A stretch of DNA of 64,000 bases from contig NC_086259.1 in assembly GCF_021018805.1 (NCBI RefSeq), forward strand, positions 6,593,501-6,657,500. The letters are read 5' to 3'. Positions 1-12,200 of this stretch are shown piece by piece. The position numbers and the translations under genes were made by a program. Origin of the DNA: Prinia subflava (Eukaryota > Chordata > Aves > Passeriformes > Cisticolidae). Positions within the stretch are counted from its first letter, which is position 1; every line of letters begins with the position of its first letter. The notes under the pieces were generated by a model. It did no database searches. It was given only the letters and a program-made list of their open reading frames with translations, and was not told where the DNA came from.

Positions 1-3000
1 ATTCTCCCAAGAACAAAATTACTATGTATTATTAGTCTGCATATTACGTTCACATTTTTAAAAAAGATACTAATTTTCTCTCTTTCTCTCCTTTTCTCCA
101 AAGTACCACTATTTAGGACTATAGATTCATAATTGCTCAGGAAAGCCATTGTCTGTGTTCTCTTAATATGTCCATTATATTTAATCTATCCTCAAGCCTC
201 TATTCAAATGCAACTTGTTAATATTTTTATTATAAAATTTTGTCTTTTCTGTGAAGCTAACTTTCATATTACATTTTCCCCTGAAAGAAAAATTCAAGCT
301 CTCAACAAAGAATGTTGCAAACCAGCAGTGTGTAAAACCAGCAGGCTCAAAACATATTAAAAAAAAGGATTTGTTACATTTTCAATGTATTTATATTGTT
401 TACTTGTAATAATTATTAATAGTTGATTGAAAATTTGCTGTTATGAATTGAAAAAGCAGGTTTTTGTCTTAAAAAAACACATAGAATTTCAACAATTCTT
501 TCAACAGCAATCCAAGTTTTTTACAGTCAGCTTAACTGTTTTTCTCCACCACAATCAGCAGAAGAAAACAGGTTGTTTGAAGGCCTGAGATTTCAAATGA
601 AAAAACAAGGCTGTTGAAAATTCTCTAATCAATGCTACTGAATGAAATCAAGAAGAAAGAGTGAAAAAGCTTCCTTGGAGCAGGGCAGCACGAGCAGCAA
701 GCTACAGATGTGCCAGGAGAGCTCCTGATTGCCAGCCTTGTCCACACACAGCTGCTCCAGCCTCTACAGACAAGATCTGTTCAAGTGCCCAGGCTTCTGC
801 ACATCTTCATAAATCAAACAAAACCCACCCAGTCGGGTTTTTTCTTACATTCTTATGCCTACAGGAGGCCAAGAACCAAGTGAGTTCATAATTGGTAAAA
901 ATGGAATCTGTGGCTTCACCCCCAGAAAACACCCAGTATTTAGTCCTGTTGAAGGTGCAAAGTTGTACTGTGGTGAGTCAACTAAGCAAAATAACTGCAG
1001 CAAATTGAATAAACAAGTAAGCAAAAATGTCTCACAAACAAATCATTTACTAAAAATACACCACCCCTTTGGACTGAATGTCTTCTGTGCAAACACAACG
1101 GACAGCGGGCTGAAACAAAAAGCGACCGTGATCTGTCACAGGGATTTTGGCAGCAGAGCCATGCTGGGGTCACACTGACCCTCCGTGCATGGCCAGCTGA
1201 AAACTCAGGAGAGCCTTCTCCTTTGGAGAGAGACAGAGGCACAGGGCAAGAGTGGATCCTAACAGGTTTCCTGCAGTGCCTGCCAACAGCCTGGGATGCT
1301 CTCTGCTCTTGTGCCTCCTCCACAGCAGGAGCAGATCCCCAGCAATCCCAGAGTTCTCCATCCAACCCTGCACCCAAGGACAAATGCACATAATTCTCAC
1401 ACTGCACTGACATCAGAGCTGAAGGAACTCACACATCCAGTCTAAAATCCTGCTTTATGCTGCGTGGAAATGGATCATTACTTCTCACCTGGAAGGATCT
1501 GCCAAGAGTTGCAGTAATTAGGAGGAAAAAAAATGAATGGGGAATCACCATGAGATACTGTTCTAAAAGTGCTATTTGTAGCTTTGAATGGAGCACCCCT
1601 TTGGTGTTAGAGCATGGTTAAATATAGGACTTTCACAGCAAAGGTAGCAGGAATCCATTCCTTTACCCTACAAATTGAAGAAACACCAGTGACAAAGTTA
1701 CTGTGCAGCACTGACGCCCTGTGGCTCTGAGTTTCTATGAAGAAAAACACGAATTTGGAGTACTGTCCTGCACATCACTGATTCATCTGAGTCTCCAACA
1801 CAGAACCTGGTGGAAGGCAGAGATTCATCAGCAGCAAGATGCTCCTTTCCTCCTGCTGCCACAGGAAAATAGCACTGCCACCCCCATCTACAGCAGCACT
1901 TGGTGTGGATGGTGCCCACCAGGGCTGCAGCAGCTCAGGTTTCACTGCTCCCCACCTCACATGGGAGCAAATACACAAATAACACCTACTGAGGAAGGAA
2001 AACCTGGTGGAGTAAGAACGTGACTTTGGCTTGTTTCTCTAATAAGAAAAAGAGAGTTGAGCAAGAAGCACAGACAAACCCTTCAAACCAGCAGTGCTGC
2101 AGAAGAAGGCCCAGCTGTCTGGTGAGGTGCTCTGTGGGCACCCTAAACAGAGGGGCTCCTGCCACCCCTGGGTGGTGGCCACAGAACTGACCCCAGATAC
2201 AAGGCCTGAGTCCCAACAGGTCTGGGAAAGGGAATCAGAGAAAATCTGGGGGATTGCAATCTAAAAAGGATGGATTTTCTTCCTGGCACCATGACTCCTC
2301 CAGAAACATACAGCAGAATACCTTCAAGGTGTGAGGGCAAGCAAGGTGACCAGGGAGAGGAAAATAAATAAGTGAGCTGTAGCAGCAGGGACTGCAGAAC
2401 ACCAGAAAGAATGCTCAGGGCAGAAAGGGGGATGCCAAGGAAAAGAGCTGCCTGTCTGAGGCAGCTCTGGGTTTACAAAGACCACCTGAAGCTGAGCTGG
2501 CAGGTGCACAGGAATGAGCTCAGCTCTTGACAGAAAGATGAGACATCATACTCTGTGTATAATTCCAACTGCACTAACTTACATCAGTATTGAATTTAAT
2601 TTGAATAATGTTAACAGTCTCTCAAACCCTTCAGAAGAGAAGTAGTTTAATGTCTGCAACATACACTAATGCTGGAAGAAAAATGACATGCTATTGTGTG
2701 TTCAGACATCCATAGTATTTGCTATTTGTTTGGAGTTTTATGGACTTGGGAAGACAGATGGAAATTTTTTTGTTAGAGCAATGCAAATGATAGTAACATT
2801 ACTGGATGCCTTGTAGGAAGTCTCAGTGTGATAGCAAAGCCTCTAGATGCGAAATGTAAATTGAAATTAAGCTTTTCCACTGAAGAAACACAAACTAGAT
2901 TGAGTGTGTCTCAGGAAAAAAAGAAAATCAGCAACTTTCCCAGTTGACTGAGGGCACACTTCACCACAACACGATCTTAATGCAATGATCATGTTCTTCA

Positions 3001-3270
3001 CCCCACAGAGGCAGCCCTGAGCACCACATGTCCCACCACACCTGCCCAGGAGCTGCCACGCTGTGATGGAAAGAGGAGTTTATTGGTTATTGAAGTGCAC
3101 AGTGTGGACATTGCCAGGACAAGACGATTCTTCACCCAGCTCTTCATAAATCACTTGGGACAAAAAAGACTCCAGCCCTTAGATTCTGGGGTGCAGCTGC
3201 CAGGAGGAGATGTCTGCTCAGAGAGGTGCAATGGGGAGGTGTTTCCTCTGTTCCTGAGCAATGCCCGGGT
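1..3270. other. Non-coding stretch, no recognisable gene
   Basis: AT-rich at both ends (1-660 and 2520-2960) and mixed in the middle. I see no repeat family, RNA gene or convincing coding sequence. An octamer ATGCAAAT lies at 2781. One splice-bordered segment at 865-972 is treated under findings; it is more likely a pseudoexon than a gene. Confidence 0.6.
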
Positions 3271-3407
3271 CCCTGTCCCCCCGTGTGACCCTGTCCTGTC
3301 CCCCCGTGTGACCCTGTCCTGTCCCCCCTGTGTGACCCTGTCCTGTCCTCCATGTGTGACCCCTGTCCTGTCCCCCCTGTGTGACCCTGTCCTGTCCTGT
3401 CCCGCCC
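3271..3407. repeat. Minisatellite, about 24-bp unit, five copies
   Basis: The core GTGTGACCCTGTCCTGTCC recurs with the GTGTGA word starting at 3283, 3306, 3330, 3354 and 3379, giving spacings of 23, 24, 24 and 25 bp. Copies differ mainly in the length of the C run and by single substitutions. The plus strand is C/T-rich, so the minus strand is G-rich. The repeat and the adjacent A-rich tract create long open frames on both strands, which I regard as artefacts. GC-rich minisatellites like this are common in birds. Confidence 0.9.
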
Positions 3408-3479
3408 GCCCGAGGAGCGCGGGCTGCGGGACGGACACGGCTGTGGAGGGAGAGGAGCGGCTTCGAGCAGAGCTCGGAT

Positions 3480-3498
3480 AAAAAAATAAATAAATAAA

Positions 3499-3528
<30 letters not shown>
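3480..3528. repeat. (TAAA)n and poly-A tract
   Basis: Several AAAT-type tetranucleotides run into about 25 uninterrupted A residues (3504-3528). The tract directly follows a GC-rich segment (3400-3478) that itself follows the minisatellite. It could be a decayed retroposon tail, but I see no recognisable body or target-site duplication, so I call it a simple repeat. Confidence 0.9.
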
Positions 3529-3529
<1 letters not shown>

Positions 3530-6496
3530 CCCTCCTCCTTGTTCGTGGGTTCTGAGCTCCCTCTTGTGGCTCTCTCAAAAGTTCCAGCTATTTCCCAGCT
3601 CCCTGAAGCCGCAGCGATGCCGGGCTGGATGCGCACCCCCTGGGCTGGCGCGATTCCCCACACCGGAGCAGCCACCCTTCATCCCAGTGACTTCTTCCTT
3701 TAGGTCCCAAGTTCTACTAAAGCCTTAAACATGATAAATTTACATTCTCTGTAGGCACTCCAAGCCCACAGCAGCTCCAAGGAGAGGGTGCAGCTGGAGC
3801 ATTGCCCTGGGCAGGAAAGCCCTTGAGCCGCCCTGCTGCACAGCACGCAGGACCAGGGGAGCAGGGAGAGTCCTGTGCCAGCTCTCTCGGCTGCTGGGGG
3901 GTCCTTGGTACCCCCGCACCTCCTGGATGCCCACAGGGGCCACTCATCTGTCTCCTTCAAAGCCCAGGTCAGTGAGCATCAGAGCCCTCCCTCATTTCTG
4001 GGTTGCCTTGCAGGGGGATCTCATCCCTCCCTGACCTATCCCACCTCTGAAATCAGAGTCCTGTAGCTGACCAGGAAACATTTGCATTACACCGCTGCCA
4101 GCCCCTATGTTTTCCCCAGTTAACCAGTTTTATTCCTGAAGCATCCAATTAGGCAACTTTTCAGGGAGAGGAAGTGGAACTTTTGGAGATGGTTTCTCAC
4201 CAGCCCCTTACAAGCAGCGTGAGCCTTGCTGTGCCTGTTTGCTGCTAGCACAGCCACAGAGGGCTGCAGGAGCCCTGGTGCTTCAGCAGCTGCCCCAGCC
4301 CTGCCCTGGGACTGCCCTGAGCAGCAGCTCAGCCCACTGGCACCATCCGACAGCAATGTGTGCTTCTACATCTACCACAATAGCTACAGAAGGCTTCTGG
4401 GACAAAGAAAGGTATAAAAAACGCGTGGCTGAACGACAGGTGGCCCTATAATATTTTATTTTTACACAGGTGCATCATTTACCTCCATAAGAAGTCAAAA
4501 GGAAGGCTTTGCAGCAAAAGAAAAAAGCCTTCACCAAGAACAGAGGGACAGGACTTATCTGTGGTTCAACTCAATCTAACTCCTGTCACATCACGTTCAT
4601 TTTGACTGAAATCAGCAAAGTTTCACTAAGAAAGCAAGGGAAACAGAACTATGATATCCATAAAACACCTTAAACACCTACTTCAAATAAAGCAGATCAT
4701 CGTGGGGCATTTGAAAGTGGTCAGACGTCAAGGCATTAAATACATATAAACAGCTCTATACTGAATATTTGGCAGGTATGAACCCCAATATCATGGAAAG
4801 GAGTACCTCTCTTGAATGTACCCTTCTAGGAACTGCTTCATGTGAAGATAAGAGGTGTAAAATGCAGAAGAGTGGAAATGTTGCAAGACATGCTGCAGAA
4901 ATTAGCTCTTGTTTGACAAGCGATCATGTTTCTTTTACAAAAACTAAATCAAAAAAGTCTTCACACTGTAATCTACAGCTGAGTTTCTTCAAATGCTCAT
5001 TGGATGTCACTCCAAAAGCATATAAGCCAGACAAGCAAGCCTTACAAAACATGGATATGTAATTCTTCATTCAGACACAGAACTATTGCTAAATAAGAAA
5101 AGATGGATGAGTGGCTGCAAAGAATGTGTGTCTTTCAAAGGGGAGGCTACCAAGCTAAGCAGCTCAGTACATCTGAAATCATGGGAGCCATACAAAAGTC
5201 TGAGAGTGAGTGCAGTTTCTCTGAAAACCTCTGATATTCTGCAACTAGAATATTATGTGCCCTTTTTTCCACGTCCATCCTGACGACAAAGTGCACGTGA
5301 CATGACTTTGCGTGCATCATATGAGTTAAGGGCACATTAGCATTCTGAGACCTCTGCCTTGTGCTGAAAAGAAGGAATCAAAACATTCAAGTTACACAAG
5401 AAAGAAAACTTATAAAACTGCCATCTCATGAATGTAATTTATTTGTTTGGAAAGACAAAGGATGAAACATTCCCACAGACTCACAAAGTCTCCACAACCA
5501 CAGGGCAGGGAAGCACATGAATATGCCAGGCAAGAAGTTTTCAATCCCTGGTGCCCCAGCTAACAAAGGGGAAGGAAACTTCTCAACCAGTTGTGTTCTT
5601 CCCACTCCGAATTTCAGGGACCTATGAGAAACCTGGAGATAATTCACAAGTTTTCCCCTAAAAGGCAGGAGACCTCAGATAGCTTTCAATCAGTTTTACC
5701 CACCAGTAGGAAATATGACTACATTATTCCATTTCATTGCAGAGAAAGAACACACAGTATTTATATATTTCTTGGGCTAACTGTTCCTATGTTAAAACTG
5801 GAGATACCCTTACTCAGTGTTTTATTTGCAAGCCCTTAAGAGGAGGAGATTTGAAGCTTGTAACCAAAGCCACAGGCCTAAATATCCAGTAAAAGAGTGG
5901 CCCTTAGGCCTGTCACTGCACTGCCAAATACTACAGGTGCATATTTAGCAATAGGATGCCAACTGTGGGTGACTCATCTCTCATGGAACTGAAAAAAATG
6001 GAGAATGAATTAATAAATAATAACTGCCACTGATGCCTAGATGATCATCACAGCCAAATGATTTTATGTCATTCTTCTCTTACCTACTACAGCCTTGCTA
6101 TGAATAAGGGTGCAGCTCCACATAGGGCCACAAGTGATGTGCTTCTTCAAATGTGGATTTAAAAAGTCAGAGCTGAAGCAAAGCTGCCCAGATAGCTGGA
6201 TGTGTGTGTACACAAGTCCTGAACATGCAGAGTGCCACAAAAGAGGACATCTCCCTCAGTGAGGAATGTGAACAAAGGCAGGAGGAAAGGCTGGTCATTA
6301 ATACAGAAATCAGTTGAAGTTTTGGGGAAACACCTCACAGAAGTAACTCCTAATTTTTCAAGCAGCCCAACTGAATAGCTTTCCACTCTGGCAGAGGAAC
6401 TGGTGGGACATGAGCGCTGACAGGGAACAGCTCTGGGGTGTGTTGTACCTCTAGCATTTGGGAGTCTCCATCTGTAGACCACAGATTCAGTTTTGA
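3529..6496. other. Non-coding stretch, mixed composition
   Basis: GC-rich to about 4350 and more AT-rich after that. An octamer on the minus strand (ATTTGCAT) is at 4080-4087. Open frames at 4769-5062 and 5086-5283 have no recognisable domain and are within chance length. No repeat family is recognised until the CR1 that follows. Confidence 0.55.
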
Positions 6497-6875
6497 TGAG
6501 TTTGGAAAAGACTTTCTAGGTCATCGAGTCCAGACTGAATACCACTCTGTCAACCTGACCACGGCAATGAGGGCCACATCCAGTCCTTAAACACCTGCAG
6601 GGGCAGGGATCCCACCACCTCCCTGAGCAGCCCGTTCCAAGGCATACCTTTATGTGAAGAAATGCCTCCTAATGCCTAACCTAGACCTCCCCTGGACTAT
6701 GTCCTATTGTCCTATCACTAGTTATTGGGAAAAGAGGCCAACCCCATCTGGCTACCACCTCCTTTCTGATTGTTTTAGAGAGTGGTAACATCCTCCCTGA
6801 GCCTCCTCCTCTCCAGGCCAAACTCCCCCAGGTCCCTCAGCTGCTCCTCACAGGATTTGTGCTCCAGACATTGTC
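6497..6875 (-). mobile_element. CR1 LINE, 3'-end fragment
   Basis: CR1 is the dominant avian non-LTR retrotransposon; most copies are 5'-truncated. Reading the minus strand, this segment follows the order of a CR1 3' region. At the high-coordinate end is the complement of the 'GAGCCT..CTCTCCAGGC' block (about 6796-6820). Then come the 'TGTCCTATCACTA' block (6707-6721), the 'GAGCAGCCCGTTCCAAG' block (6623-6639), and the 'GGAAAAGACTTTCTAGGTCA' end (6503-6522). Terminal 8-bp repeats are not obvious, and substitutions throughout suggest an old copy. No intact reverse transcriptase frame is present. I infer CR1 from recall of the consensus; the subfamily is not assigned. Confidence 0.88.
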
Positions 6876-8225
6876 CTGCACTGCATGCAGGCAGAGATTG
6901 TTTGACCCTCCTGGCTGCCAAGAGCACACCTTGGGCAAGGACATGCTCTGTGTCCCCATGCCACCAACCCTGCCAGAGCTCATCCACAAGCAAGAGCTCA
7001 GTGATTTTTGGAAAGCTGGAATGGCATGGGTTTGGGCAGGGGGGCACAGTGCTGACAACAGAGAGGGGAACCAGCTGGGACACAGTAAAAGTGTCACCAA
7101 GCTGCTCCCACCCATAATGGGACACCCAAACTGACATATACAAATGTACTTATGTCTCTTGAGATACTGTCATTGCAGGATAACCTATCTGCATACAGCA
7201 TATAGACATCCTCAGAGCTTGAGAAAATGGCTTCTAAATACAAACAATCTAGAAATACTTCTATTTAAAAAAAAAATAATCTCTTTCGCCTTATCTTTTT
7301 TCAAAAACTCTGGTTACCAGAAACAGGGAAAATTAAGTTTAGTGAAAAGTGACCTCACTAACAGGAGGCCCCACCATGGTCATGGCTATGACCAGGTCAC
7401 CTCTTGCCCAGGGTAGTAATAATTCCTTCTGGAAAACAATTTTTTGCCAGGAATATTTTTTTAAGAATAGGCTGCTTCAAAGAAGGAGGGAGTCAAATGC
7501 TGCATCTGTTAGGGATGAGTCGTAAAGTGAGCAAAGGCAGCATGGAGGGATTCTTCTTTCAGTGAACTGGCAGGAATACATAGCCAAGATGTGCTGTCTT
7601 CTCAGCAGAGCAGCAAGTTCAGACTGGGCCTCCTACATCCTGGATAAGTTTTCTAACTGCTCGACCAGCAGATAAAAGGGCTGTCATCTCCTTTTCTGCT
7701 CTTCTGACAGTCTGGCCCTGCACAGCTTTTGTGCTTAGCTTTTTTCCTTATTTCACCCCTCCCTAAAATTGCCTCATTTCACACAAAGCACAGCACTTGC
7801 TATACTTCATACTATTAAGCAAACTAGGAAAATAAGTACTTTTTGGTTGAGATTGATTTTTTCCTGCAAGACAGCCAAACCAAAAAGTCAATTGTTAGCA
7901 CAGTCATAATAGGGACAGCAGTCTGCACTCAGCATTGTCGGTTAGAAAGCTGAGTGGGCCAATACCACATCCCCAAATTCAATTCCCACTTCCAAATCTG
8001 GCAAAAGGAGAGATCCATACTGATAGGGAACCCTGGATCCACAGACCTGCAAAAATCCTGTTGCCTCTAAATTTGATCTCAGCTTCACGGCTCAGGTCCC
8101 AGTCGAGTGCATGCCCACATTTGCTACATGAACTTTTGCTCCCTCCCCAACTTGATTAAGAGCAAAGAAAGTAACAGATGGATGCATGCTGTTCCTTTGT
8201 AGCTGGGAGATTAATGTTTGCATTG
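6876..8225. other. Non-coding stretch, mixed composition
   Basis: Overlapping open frames on both strands at 6775-7143 sit over the CR1 edge and its GC-rich flank, and are not gene-like. From 7140 to 8225 the sequence is AT-leaning without recognisable repeats or RNA genes. Confidence 0.55.
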
Positions 8226-8510
8226 CATCAGGCTGCTCGCGGCGCACCAGGGAGCGCCGCCGTTGTCCCCGCCGCTGGCACCTGCGCCCGCCGCCTCCAG
8301 TGCGTGCCCGAGGCAGACGGGCTGTGTGAGGGAATGCAGGCACTGTTTTCCTTGGGCTTTGCACATCCCCGTGCTCCAGGAGCGTGACACGGGGTGGGAA
8401 GTGTCCGTGCCTCGAATGGGCAGCCGCTCCGCGCTGTGCCGCTCACCGATGGCAGCTCGGCGCTGCTGTGTGCCTCTCTGCTCACGGGCTGTGCCCAGCG
8501 TGTCCTAAAG
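8226..8510. promoter_or_regulatory. CpG-dense patch (short CpG-island-like)
   Basis: By eye there are about 28 CpG dinucleotides in roughly 285 bp, concentrated at 8236-8320 and 8400-8460. The flanks have almost none. The length and density fit a small CpG island, so an unmethylated promoter, an enhancer, or a remnant of GC-biased gene conversion are all possible. The minus strand has a splice-like pair (acceptor before 8504, donor after 8447) enclosing 58 nt, but no reading frame I recognise. Nothing here proves transcription. Confidence 0.45.
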
Positions 8511-9239
8511 AGTGCACAAACAAGGGGGCTTTCTCCAGCCTGCTGAACCCGGGGTAACATCAACACCAAGCCAGGCTGTGCTCCAAATCTTCACCCTTAG
8601 AGCTAGAGGTCAGCTTCTGCCCCTTGGGCAGAAAAAAGAGGAGATTTGGGCCAGCTCTACGTTTGGCACAGGTACCCTCAGCCACAGGCAGCTCACCCCC
8701 AGGCCACCCTGCCCAGGCAGCAGACAGGAGCTGTCTTCATATTCCATGGCTGGGGTCCCACAAAGCAGTGGCACAGTCTCAGTGTGATGAGAAGAGCTGG
8801 TGGTGTCTGTGCTGTCAGGATTAGGTGCTGTGGGTGCCAAGCTGCAGGAGCCTGCAAAGCCTCCGGCCCTGGCCCTCCAGGATCCAGGCTGAATGGGGCT
8901 TTGAGTGACTTACAACTCAAAAACGCAGACAAAAAACTAAAGACAAGCCATATATAGTCAGGAGGTAGTGGTATTCCCCATAGCTTTCACTGATTTACGC
9001 AACAGTTAGAGCTTCCCATCCCCAGTGCAAAAGCCACTGCTGTCCCCTGGGTATTATGACAGGTTTTTGCACCATGTCCTGGATCTCCAGCTGATTAAAG
9101 AAAAATGTATTCAGAGAAACCTCATCCTGGCTGAGCCAGGCCAGTCACGACAGGGTGGGAGACTGGACACTGGGTGACACTAAAATGACACCAGGGTGGG
9201 CACTGGGGGGCTCAGGGGGGGCAAGGCTTGAAGAAGGGT
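8511..9239. other. Non-coding stretch, GC-leaning
   Basis: Moderately GC-rich sequence downstream of the CpG-dense patch. Short overlapping open frames on both strands (8512-8957) show no domain. The part from 8960 to 9239 has no feature I can name. Confidence 0.5.
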
Positions 9240-12200
9240 TCACCACAAACACTTATTTCATCTCCTCTCTGAGAAGTAGGACAGACTTTACATGATTTAC
9301 TGAGAAATCTGTGAGTTTTAATAACGGCTCCCATTTATCAGGACATCTATGGTCATGTATCTTTCTCAGCTGTTTAAAAACAGTGCTTTCAAATCAGTTT
9401 CACCATAGAGTGAAAAAAGCCTAAAACAAAATCGAAAACCAAAAACCAGCCATATGCCTACTTGACCTAGGATACATAAACCTGTTGTTCAGTCCAGAGG
9501 AGGGATTACAGCATTACTTTTTAGTAAGTTGCTTTTCATATGGAAATTTCTTTTCACAGTAAAGCTCTGTATTTAATGGCATCAACATAAAAAACATCCC
9601 TATTTTTAGTTCCCTGATCGTGGACATATAGATTTTTATAGTGTCTGCAAGCATACATTAACGTTAATTTCCCCATTCTCCTTTGTACTTTGTTAATGTC
9701 ACAATCTGCTGTAAAACCTTGCCAAGTTTCTTAACTGTCATGTTAATTTCGAGACCCAGTCTGCACTCTCTGACATTTCAGGACAGAACATGGCAGTAAA
9801 AATAGATTAAAACAGCTTATAAGTATTATAAAATCTAGAACTTTACAGATGGTGGAATTACATCTCCTGAATGGAAATTTTAGCAACTCAGAACACAATA
9901 ATATTAGAATAGCCTATTGATTTTTAAGACAAATATTTTCAGAAGTAACGTAATGGTGTCTGAATAGTGGACAAAGCCCACAAAAATGTAGGAAAGTTGA
10001 AGTTGGTTTTTTTTTCCTTTTTTTAAAGTATCACTGTGTGCATATCGTGTTGGTGCTAGTATTAAGTTTCAAAGCTTTTCTGTGCCATATAAATAAAGGA
10101 CATAATAAGATCTTGATTTTATTCATGGTTAGTTCAAAGTTCACACAAATTATTTCACACAGGGGATTTGTCTGAGGGTTTTGGCATTATAGAAACGCAT
10201 TAATGTACTTTAGATATTAAATGACAATGCCACATGGTAAGAAATTTGCACGAATGAACAGGAAATTAGACACTGTTTCTTTTTTTTTACTGATTGCTAA
10301 AGAATGCGCTGTTTGAACATGGACTATCCATTTCAAAGGGGAGCTTTTGCTGATTTCAGGAAGTTTAAAATCAGCTAATCAGAAAGTAATACAAAGTTAG
10401 AGTTAAATATTTTTTTTTAAAGGAAACTGTTTCTTTAAAAAAATCCTTTCCCCTTTTCTTTAAGGAGTACTTATTATTTCCATCATCCTTGTTGAGTTGT
10501 TGATGAATAGCTCACATCGTTTGCCAAGCTCCACCCTCTGTCTTTTTTCTAAACCCTTTACTCATTATTTGCTCAGTCTTTTTCCCACAGCCTAGACAGC
10601 CTGTCAAGGCAGCTTAAATAAAACACTGTATTAACATTAGGAAATGGCATTCAGTTCCCAATTGATCTCCTAATACTTTATGTTGAAATGATAATTGGTA
10701 CAGTCTTCATTGAAAAAAAAGAGAGAAAAACTACTTTTCAGTCACCACAAGGTATTATCTTAGCTAATGTATTCACAACCAAACAGATACATTTTTAAAA
10801 TCTCCCCATCTGCTGGAGACTGCAGTTCACAATTCTTTTCAGCTGACATAATCCAGATTGATTCGTTCAGCAGATAAAATTCAGGCCACTTCTGCCCTTT
10901 ATAGGAGCAACATAATACCAGTCTTTATTCAGTAACAATGTAACATAATGGGATCGGAATGTGCAAAATGACTGTTCTTAAATTACTGTGACACACAAGG
11001 GTCCAACACAAGCTGTGGTTTAATGTAAAAAATCATTAGGCACAGATTACTAAAGTGGTCCTGCATTAACAAGGTCAAACCGAGACGGTTTATGATATTT
11101 TTCACAAAGAAAAAAAAAAATGTTTGCTAATATCTAGATTATGAATGCATTTTTAAGAAGAGAAAAAATCTGCAGGTTTTTGAGGTTTCTTTCCCATGAA
11201 GAAAGCACTGTTTATTCAATAATGAGTGCAACAGTTAAGGATTCTATAAAGATCTTTTCCGCAGAGCCAAGTTAATCTATTACACACTGAAGCGCACACA
11301 CAAAAAATCTAAATATCAAAAGGTTGTCAAGAGAGTTGCCAGAAACGAATATTTTTGTGCACTGCTATATCAAACAAATTTTGAAGACAGTGGGATTATT
11401 ATTAACCCATTATCACACTTTTCTTTTGATGTAGCCAGACACCACTAGAAGGAATTTAGAAAGGTTCCACATTGCTGCAGGGGTTTTGCAACTTTGTAAA
11501 TCATCAATACTTAACAATACATCTCTCATAAGCTCACCCATGAAACTAACTGCACAAAAACAGCCAAAGTGAAGAAACACAGTAAATTCTGTCCTTAACA
11601 GACAGGTCCTTGCACCTTGAGATTCTGATGACCATCTAAGATAATTTGATATATGAGTTTTCTTTGTACAGCTATTTCTTCCTACCTGATACAATCGGAA
11701 TTTTAAAAAGTATTACTTAAAAAATGCACGATATCTCACACATTGAAATAAAGGAATAAATAAACTATTATTTCCTGACCTATCAATAACTCTGCTGGTG
11801 TTTTCCTCTTGCCTTTGATTTGGAGGCTAATGGTGAATGAAACCCAGCATTGCAGACAGGAGCTCAACTTGCTTGTGCAAGGCAGCCAGTTTGGGCCCTC
11901 AATGGAAGTTAACCCAAAAGCACCATAGCTCAGCTCCTGGGAGGAAAGGTGGAATAAAAGAAAAGAGTAAACCATTCCTACCCTGGTGTGTATCTGGGGC
12001 TCCAGATCAGGTGCCCCTCGTGGGAACGGAGGGGTTAAATTCCCCACATTCCACTATCCCCTTTTGACCTTGCAAACAGTGAAAGTAGAGTTTTGCTGCC
12101 CCTTACCACTGTGCAAGCCTGCTAGAGCTGGGCAACTGTTGAAATCAGAGGCTTCAATTTGAGATACAGCTCATGTGTGCTGAGTGTAAAAGCAGCAGCT

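Noticed and set aside
1487..1496. 10-nt minus-strand micro-exon with strong pyrimidine tract
   Set aside because: Too short to separate from chance AG...GT pairs, which are abundant.
3083..3675. Frames of 132-174 codons on both strands
   Set aside because: They run through the 24-bp minisatellite and the A-rich tract, giving poly-F and periodic segments.
8447..8504. 58-nt minus-strand exon in the CpG-dense patch
   Set aside because: Splice borders are good but two frames are open with arginine/alanine-rich text typical of GC-rich DNA, and no family is recognisable.
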